DNA from: an uncultured Lachnospiraceae bacterium | Lineage (GTDB): Bacteria; Bacillota_A; Clostridia; Lachnospirales; Lachnospiraceae | Assembly: GCA_947564305.1 (NCBI GenBank) | Contig: CANOBT010000038.1 | Location: 1-39,981 of the forward strand | DNA length: 39,981 nucleotides | Direction of reading: 5' to 3' | Part shown: piece by piece, positions 34,914 through 39,981 of the stretch | How the letters are laid out: every line of letters starts with the position of its first letter | How positions within the stretch are numbered: the stretch's first letter is position 1 | The notes under the pieces: generated by a model | What the model was told of the DNA's origin: nothing | Seen by the model: only the letters and a program-made list of their open reading frames with translations | The model's database searches: none | Translations under genes and position numbers: made by a program

Positions 34914-36089
34914 TCAGGTATTTCCTTCTTCCGGCACAAACGAATCATTGATAAAGCTCATAATCCGCTCCCGCTCATCCATAACCTCGCAATAGTACTC
35001 GAAAGTCGTATGGATGCTGCTATGTCCGAGCAGGGCGCTGACCTTCACAAGCGGAACCCCTTGTTCTGTAAGAATCGTTGCATACATATGCCGCAGGCTA
35101 TGTACCGTCAAATGCGGCAGTCCGTTTCTGCTGCACAGCTTCGTTAAAGCATTATTAAATGATGATGCCGAGTGTGATAATCCATTTGCCGCACAGGAAA
35201 TATACCCCTTATCTATATACTTCTCGCCAAGCTGTTCCTTCCTCAAATCAATCTGTCTTTTTCGCTCTAACACCTCATCCATAATAGTTTCTGGTACACG
35301 CAATGTCCGATAACTATTTTCTGTTTTCGGTGCTTTCTCCACAAGCTGATACTTCACTGCTTGAGAATCTCCGCCTAACATGACCGGGTCAGCCGTTACC
35401 TGTCTTGAAATCCTGACAATCCTGTTTTCTACATCAAAATCTTCATATTTTAATCCGCTTATTTCACCTTTACGCAATCCCATAAATAACCCAAGCAAAA
35501 TTTCCAGATACCAGTTGCTTTCCGATGCTTTTTCCAGAAAGAACTTCATCCGTTCTTTACTGAGTACCATAATTTTAGGTTTCCGTCTCCTATAAGGCTT
35601 TGTATCCGGAACAGGGTTACGATGCAGATATCCCTGTGTTACTGCATCTTTCATAGCAATATTCAGCATCTCTCTACACTTATTTCCGGCGGATTCGCAT
35701 GCCTTTGAAGACATTTCCAATAATGCATCCAGATACTCCACGTTGACATAACGTAGTTTAATCCCTTGATTCATATTTGGAATAAGCAAATGATACAGCA
35801 CATAAGAAGCAAGCATACGTGTCGTACTTTCGATTCTTGCACTGTAGATTTCTTCTAGCCAATACACCAAGTAATCCTTCAGGTCAAAATCCGCTGAAGA
35901 AGAGACATGGCAAGCCCGATAAGCTTTCCTATATTCTTCCTCGGACTTACGGTAGCTCTCTTCCGCTTCTTTAGCAGTTAAAAAGCCACCCTTTTTGGAA
36001 TATTTGGTTGTGCCATCTTCCTTCAATAATTTGATACGGTGATACCAACTGCCATTCTCGAAAAAGGCAACACTCTTCTTATTTGCCAT
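34914..36089 (-). CDS. Tyrosine recombinase (integrase), second copy
   Basis: ATG 36089 (MANKKSVAFFENGSWYHRI) has GGGAGG eight bases upstream; 391 residues. The N-terminal arm-binding part, core-binding domain and catalytic domain are present: Arg206 (MGLRKGEI), His330-x-x-Arg333 (VHSLRHMYA), His356 (LGHSSIHTT) and Tyr366 (FEYYCEV). It differs from the neighbouring integrase over most of its length, so it is not a recent duplication. Both keep all catalytic residues and look active. It follows the HTH gene and precedes the first integrase in the same direction. Confidence 0.93.
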   Translation of the reverse strand: MANKKSVAFFENGSWYHRIKLLKEDGTTKYSKKGGFLTAKEAEESYRKSEEEYRKAYRACHVSSSADFDLKDYLVYWLEEIYSARIESTTRMLASYVLYHLLIPNMNQGIKLRYVNVEYLDALLEMSSKACESAGNKCREMLNIAMKDAVTQGYLHRNPVPDTKPYRRRKPKIMVLSKERMKFFLEKASESNWYLEILLGLFMGLRKGEISGLKYEDFDVENRIVRISRQVTADPVMLGGDSQAVKYQLVEKAPKTENSYRTLRVPETIMDEVLERKRQIDLRKEQLGEKYIDKGYISCAANGLSHSASSFNNALTKLCSRNGLPHLTVHSLRHMYATILTEQGVPLVKVSALLGHSSIHTTFEYYCEVMDERERIMSFINDSFVPEEGNT

Positions 36090-36158
36090 CAGGCTCACCT
36101 CCCTTCAATTTTTAGCAGCTTCTAGTCTGATTCCCTGCAGATTGCCGCAAGGATTTTT

Positions 36159-36353
36159 TCAATTTATTTCCGTCCCTAGCCATGCGTCAAAAGACCTCTT
36201 GTGCACCCGCACAGATGTACCGATTTTTATTACACGGAATGGCGGATTTTGCCCTTGCTGCTTGTACACTTGATTTAAGAAATCATAAGTTTTCGTTTTA
36301 CCCAGGCCTAACGCTTTTTGAATATCAGATGCCATGTATACCTGTTTTTCCAT
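36159..36353 (-). CDS. AlpA/excisionase-like small HTH protein
   Basis: This 64-residue protein has a MerR-type winged helix (MASDIQKALGLGKTKTYDFL, then FRVIKIGTSVRVHKRSFDAW). It matches the HTH_17/AlpA excisionase class often encoded beside tyrosine integrases. AGGAGG lies eight bases upstream. It probably sets the direction of recombination or regulates the integrases that follow. The start is unambiguous. Confidence 0.82.
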   Translation of the reverse strand: MEKQVYMASDIQKALGLGKTKTYDFLNQVYKQQGQNPPFRVIKIGTSVRVHKRSFDAWLGTEIN

Positions 36354-36460
36354 GGTTCTTACCTCCTATGAAAATGTATTATCATCTCACATTTTAATTA
36401 TTCAGACAAACAATAAATCAAAACTGTCTGTGATATTTATACACAATTTTTCACATTTCT

Positions 36461-37558
36461 TCATGTTGAGTTTTTTGAACTATTTGCATTTGGTTTCGGT
36501 TTTAAAATTATTATAGTTTTCCGCTGATTCTGGTTATTTATGTCTGCCTCAATTTTGCAAATTATCGGCGTCTCAATTACTTTCATTTTATCATTTATAG
36601 AGAACCCTCCTTTTAGAACTGCCTCCCCTACAGACAGTTTTCTAAGTATGTTTGTCCAGGTTTTACTTTCATTTGGACTTATGAAATCTGCAATAATCCT
36701 CTCGTCATTTTCTGTTGGTCGAAAAAACATTTTATTTCCTACTTGCAACAATGTGTCTACAGCTTCTTTGTCATAATTCCCCAGAAATTGGGATGCAAGC
36801 CAAACGGATATATCAAATTTTCTCCCCTCACGCAGCATACCAGATAATGCACTTCCCGGCTTTAAATCCATACTTTGAAACTCATCAAATATAAAGATAT
36901 CTCCGCCTTTTTCACCTGCACGAACATCCTGCCAAAATAATTCTGCAAGAAATTCTACGCAAAATTTACGCTGAATTTCTGCGTAATTTGAAAGTTGCAC
37001 AATACAAATTTCAGGCTCTTTTACCGCAAATTCACTGCCAGAGGAAATGAAAATATTTTCGATTTCTGAATACCAGTCCAGTTTAGAAAGCAAACGTCCA
37101 ATATTAATTTTTTCCTCCTCTTCTTTTACATAGGTAAACCATTCCAATGTTTCAATCAACAAGGGGATTGAAAATTTTACTCCTCTAGCAAAAATTTCAT
37201 CAACTGCCTCTCGCAGCAATTTCTTTTGATAATATCCGCACCTTACAAGCACTTTAAATAAAGCATTTGACAAGCCAGATTTTACATTTTCTGCTGAAAA
37301 TGTAAAACAAACAGGCTCTTTCGTCGGGTCAAGAATTGTCACTTTTTCCATGCATTTCATTTGATTTTTTTTCAATTCTTGCATGGAATAGCTCTCTGAA
37401 TAGTCGAATATAACTATGCGTTTCTTCTGTTGTATCGCCTCTTCCATTTTTCGACATAGGAAATATGTCTTTCCCATGCCCGAACTACCTAACACAAGGA
37501 TATATTCATTCGGGATGCGTGAAAATTTAATCAAATTCCCCTCCATATCTTTCAGCAT
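36461..37558 (-). CDS. HerA/FtsK-superfamily ATPase of the element
   Basis: This 365-residue P-loop protein has Walker A GSSGMGKT (residues 24-31), strand IVIFDYSESY, Walker B DIFIFDEFQ (220-228) and the clade-typical MLREGRKFDISVWLASQF (241-258) seen in HerA and VirD4/TraG-like DNA pumps. There are no membrane helices and no large DNA-binding domain, so it is smaller than a coupling protein. A hexameric motor for DNA or a partner protein is inferred. GAGGTGA precedes the ATG, which overlaps the upstream gene by seven bases (ATGCTGA). The conjugative-transfer, replication or defence role is unresolved. Confidence 0.7.
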   Translation of the reverse strand: MLKDMEGNLIKFSRIPNEYILVLGSSGMGKTYFLCRKMEEAIQQKKRIVIFDYSESYSMQELKKNQMKCMEKVTILDPTKEPVCFTFSAENVKSGLSNALFKVLVRCGYYQKKLLREAVDEIFARGVKFSIPLLIETLEWFTYVKEEEEKINIGRLLSKLDWYSEIENIFISSGSEFAVKEPEICIVQLSNYAEIQRKFCVEFLAELFWQDVRAGEKGGDIFIFDEFQSMDLKPGSALSGMLREGRKFDISVWLASQFLGNYDKEAVDTLLQVGNKMFFRPTENDERIIADFISPNESKTWTNILRKLSVGEAVLKGGFSINDKMKVIETPIICKIEADINNQNQRKTIIILKPKPNANSSKNST

Positions 37559-38337
37559 TCTTTCACCTCTTTCGCTAAATCTAACAACCTCACTGCTCCT
37601 GGTTTATCAAATATAGAAAGTCGGATTTGATAAGCTTCAAACTGATTTTTAGATACAATTGTTTTTCTTGAATATCCGTTGGCTTCAGCAATCATTTCGT
37701 CTCCTTCCTTTAGTAAAAGTAAAATTTCGTTATGGTAAGAAGGGATTCCTTCTTGTTCCAAAATCTTTTTAAAAATATTGGTTGGCATCCATATGTAATC
37801 GTCCGTAAAGAAAATTGTATTTTCTCTATATGGTGCCATTCTCGTCTTTGGAATCGCGTAATATTCTGAAATATTTTTACGTACAGCAGCAATAAACTCA
37901 TCTATAATTTCATTTTCTTCATATCTACAATCACCAACCACTTGACTCCATACAATGTTTTCTGGAAGGTCCAACACTTCCCGTATGTTCACTCCTTTTT
38001 GCTTCCAGTATTTTTTATAAATGGCATATATTGCAGCAAATATGTGATATTCTTCATCATCTTCATTTCCTATTTTTACTATTTTTTCCCAAATCTCTTC
38101 CAGGTTCTTTTTAACATATTCCACAAAATCAGATAAAACAGCCTCCATTGCTTTATTTTCAATAAAATTCAAATTATCAAATTTATTTTGACATAGATTA
38201 TGGTCAGCCCAAATGTTTATCACTCCCTTCTCTAATATTTTACTTCCAGAAAAAAAGACACATGCAAAACATGTTTCAATTCTTTTTTCTCTATTACTGT
38301 TCCCCTCCTTTTTCATTGTTTTGATAATCTTTATCAC
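37552..38337 (-). CDS. Element protein of unknown function, possibly the second half of the upstream gene
   Basis: The frame from GTG 38337 encodes 261 residues; an ATG at 38316 is the alternative. Neither has a ribosome site, so it depends on coupling or frameshifting from the upstream gene, which ends in the same bases. The middle is helical. The C-terminal part (FFTDDYIWMPTNIFKKILEQ, then LLLLKEGDEMI and FEAYQIRLSIF) resembles the small winged-helix tail of DUF927/D5-like primase-helicases, but this is a weak judgement by eye. It overlaps the ATPase gene by seven bases. No catalytic motif was recognised. Confidence 0.55.
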   Translation of the reverse strand: MIKIIKTMKKEGNSNREKRIETCFACVFFSGSKILEKGVINIWADHNLCQNKFDNLNFIENKAMEAVLSDFVEYVKKNLEEIWEKIVKIGNEDDEEYHIFAAIYAIYKKYWKQKGVNIREVLDLPENIVWSQVVGDCRYEENEIIDEFIAAVRKNISEYYAIPKTRMAPYRENTIFFTDDYIWMPTNIFKKILEQEGIPSYHNEILLLLKEGDEMIAEANGYSRKTIVSKNQFEAYQIRLSIFDKPGAVRLLDLAKEVKEC

Positions 38338-39293
38338 ATTTTTTTAATTTTATTTTTTGTATATAGCGAATCCAAATCCGTAGAATTTGCATCACAGATG
38401 AGAACTTCATCGTTGGATTCATATAACATTTTATCCAAATCCACCATATTAACATTTAACGAGAATGGCAACAAAATATTCCGATTAAATATTTTTAGCC
38501 AAGAACAAATTCTTCTTCGCAAATTAGTATCCATTTCAATAAAATTAAGGCAAAAATCCACAGGGCCTCCAAAGGAATTAAAGATACTAGCCAAAATTCC
38601 GACAAATGGATATAACGCTATAATCATACAGTTTTTCCAATCCATAATATTTTTTATTTCCGCAAAATAAATATTAACGTGCTCACGCTTTAAGGGTATT
38701 ATTGGAAATCTTTTCTTCATCACAGGAAGTTCTAAAAAATCTCTATTTTTTCTGAACAAAAAGTTGTCGTGATGGAGAAAATTTTCATTATTCCAACCTG
38801 CATGAGCGGATACTTCAGCATAATTCTCCGTCTGCGCAATTTGATTTGCAAAATGGTCGTATAGAATTTTTCCAATAAGTGCGTGCGACGCTACAGGAAG
38901 AAATTCACCGGCAGATTCCACAAAGCGCTCAAACAAATAACTCGCCTTAAGCCTCCTCTTGTTTCCCGTAACCCACACATTTTGGTCCTGAAAAAATATC
39001 CCGAAGATTTCTTCACCTTCCCATCCATTCAGTTTTAAAGTATACACCTCGTAATAGCCGGTAAGCTTGGAGGATATGAACAAAATTTCGTTGCTCCCAT
39101 CATCAAAAAAACGACGTATAAACAAAAAATCTTGTCGAGATGCCACAAGTTGTTCCCCCATTTTCCTTCTTCGAGGTTTACGGTTCTGATGTTGAGCCTG
39201 AATCACCGTCTGAGCACTTTCCCAAATGAGTTGGTCGTGTCTCTGAATCTGACTTACTAACTCGCCAATTGTATTGCCATTTTCTTCACCCAT
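38334..39293 (-). CDS. Element protein of unknown function, weakly DUF927-like
   Basis: This 319-residue protein has AAAGGAGG well placed before the ATG. It shows a basic patch NRKPRRRK (residues 37-44), then beta-rich sequence, VSAHAGWNNENFL (161-173), a hydrophobic helix ALYPFVGILASIFNSFGG (226-243) and a Walker B-like EVLICDAN (296-303). The order recalls DUF927 replication proteins, where an AGW motif is followed by a P-loop, but the P-loop position (LNFIEMDTNLRRRI) lacks Gly-Lys-Thr. The frame ends at a run of seven A shared with the next gene. Low Cys and many Asn/Phe/Ile residues fit the A/T-rich element. Function unknown. Confidence 0.55.
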   Translation of the reverse strand: MGEENGNTIGELVSQIQRHDQLIWESAQTVIQAQHQNRKPRRRKMGEQLVASRQDFLFIRRFFDDGSNEILFISSKLTGYYEVYTLKLNGWEGEEIFGIFFQDQNVWVTGNKRRLKASYLFERFVESAGEFLPVASHALIGKILYDHFANQIAQTENYAEVSAHAGWNNENFLHHDNFLFRKNRDFLELPVMKKRFPIIPLKREHVNIYFAEIKNIMDWKNCMIIALYPFVGILASIFNSFGGPVDFCLNFIEMDTNLRRRICSWLKIFNRNILLPFSLNVNMVDLDKMLYESNDEVLICDANSTDLDSLYTKNKIKKM

Positions 39294-39448
39294 ATTGTTG
39301 ACCTCCTTTATTTTATGATTTAATTGTAGCCCTAATTTTGATAAGTTTAAATTCTGTTTTTTTCATTTTTTATCAAATTTTTTATTTATCTAAATTAGCT
39401 TTTATGTTAAAATAAGAATCATAGATAAACTAATGAAGGAGGTTTGTT
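39294..39448. promoter_or_regulatory. Divergent A/T-rich control region in the element
   Basis: Plus strand: an extended -10 TGTTAAAAT (39405-39413) lies about 35 bases before the rightmost gene, with a poor -35. Minus strand: TACAAT with TTTAAA 17 bases upstream is a weak candidate for the ATPase-module operon. Both genes have strong AAGGAGG sites. Confidence 0.4.
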
Positions 39449-39981
39449 GTGACTAATAAAATAAAGCTTTTAAATGAAGAGGACATTCATGAGCAAGACA
39501 AAATCCTAAAATACTTTTATCTTATTGACTCTGACCAAATAGTAGCAGAACTAAAAAAACAGTTCTCTATTAAATCGGAGCTTTTACACGATAATCTGCC
39601 GGCTAATTATCTTTTCCATATTACATTTGAAAAGATTTATAAATACTCATCATTCTATAACCAGTATATTACTCCGGAAAACTATACTTATTCAGCTTTC
39701 TTTGGTGAACCAGGATTTTCACCCAATGCATCAAATTCTAATCCGGAATTGAAGAAAAAACAGAAGTTGATTATCGAAAACCTTAAATGTTTTCAAATCT
39801 TCCTTAAGCTATTTTTACGTAACCATTGCATTACACAAGGCTTTTTTTACAATTTATCCCAAAAAGACGCATCGTCTATCTCATTAACCGCTAAATATGA
39901 CACATTTCTTCAATTAGGTTACTTTGATAATCCAATTGATAGGAAAAACACTAGTGACGATGATACTATCTCTGCACAAGC
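39449..39981 (+). CDS. Unknown A/T-rich element gene, truncated by the window end
   Basis: An open frame from GTG 39449 runs to the last base without a stop (177 codons so far), with GAAGGAGG six bases upstream. The start reads MTNKIKLLNEEDIHEQDKI. Predicted helices contain IVAELKKQFSIK and KKQKLIIENLKCFQIFLKLF. A Tyr/Phe-rich middle (YKYSSFYNQYITPENYTYSAF) has no recognised motif. It is divergent from the ATPase module and could be a regulator, cargo or replication gene of the element. No family was recognised. Confidence 0.6.
   Translation, partial: MTNKIKLLNEEDIHEQDKILKYFYLIDSDQIVAELKKQFSIKSELLHDNLPANYLFHITFEKIYKYSSFYNQYITPENYTYSAFFGEPGFSPNASNSNPELKKKQKLIIENLKCFQIFLKLFLRNHCITQGFFYNLSQKDASSISLTAKYDTFLQLGYFDNPIDRKNTSDDDTISAQ

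Larger units (their letters stand above)
33570..39981. mobile_element. Integrative element next to uvrB, right end outside the window
   Basis: Everything from the first integrase to the window end fits one integrative element: two tyrosine recombinases, an AlpA-like HTH gene, a HerA/FtsK-type ATPase and unknown A/T-rich genes. The left end must lie between the LexA boxes (33520) and the first integrase stop (33570). No tRNA or clear direct repeat was found there. Base composition becomes visibly more A/T-rich beyond about 36.4 kb than in the repair genes. No relaxase or secretion genes are in view, so conjugation cannot be judged. Confidence 0.7.

Overview
The window is a piece of a low-to-mid GC Firmicutes chromosome, most likely a gut Lachnospiraceae (Clostridia). 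This is an inference from gene content and order: uvrB-uvrA-mreB, recD2-comFC-cdaA-cdaR-HPr, an FtsX-type ABC transporter behind a two-component system, GH13/GH172 sugar enzymes, strong AGGAGG ribosome sites and TTGACA/TATAAT promoters. No tRNA, rRNA or CRISPR array was seen.

Layout. (1) 1-753: the eroded tail of a helical-repeat (XRE/TPR-like) protein and a truncated PLDc_N-like membrane protein. (2) 923-4704: a GH13 alpha-glucosidase, an Rpn/PD-(D/E)XK transposase-type gene killed by one in-frame stop, and a GH172 (DUF2961) enzyme. (3) 4792-9976, minus strand: response regulator, short-loop histidine kinase, ABC ATPase and large FtsX permease. It has a consensus promoter in front of the regulator gene and an inverted repeat of BceR type in front of the ATPase gene. 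(4) 10351-16265: a nucleoside/ribose locus. Nucleoside hydrolase and ribokinase lie on the minus strand. Divergently, a LacI-family regulator fused to a complete ribokinase-like PfkB domain is coupled to an SDR dehydrogenase and followed by a carbamate kinase. (5) 16334-18292: a DUF2804 protein and a hemolysin III family membrane protein. (6) 18441-27018, minus strand: recD2, comFC, two membrane proteins, cdaA, cdaR, HPr, an NDP-sugar-type nucleotidyltransferase and a NadM-like adenylyltransferase, with a probable internal promoter at the end of comFC. (7) 27139-33237, minus strand: mreB, uvrA and uvrB. uvrB has two abutting LexA boxes, a good promoter and a long structured leader. (8) 33570 to the right edge: an A/T-rich integrative element that begins just upstream of the uvrB control region. 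It carries two tyrosine recombinases, an AlpA/excisionase-like HTH protein, a HerA/FtsK-type ATPase, two unrecognised coupled genes and a divergent unknown gene cut by the window end.

Two parts look most novel. One is the LacI-PfkB fusion, which could sense and phosphorylate the same sugar it regulates. The other is the element's ATPase module: its two unknown genes are separated only by frame at a run of seven A, and one more A would join them into a single protein of about 580 residues that weakly resembles a DUF927-type replication protein without a Walker A motif. Family names come from recognised motifs and remembered family features. No database search was run.
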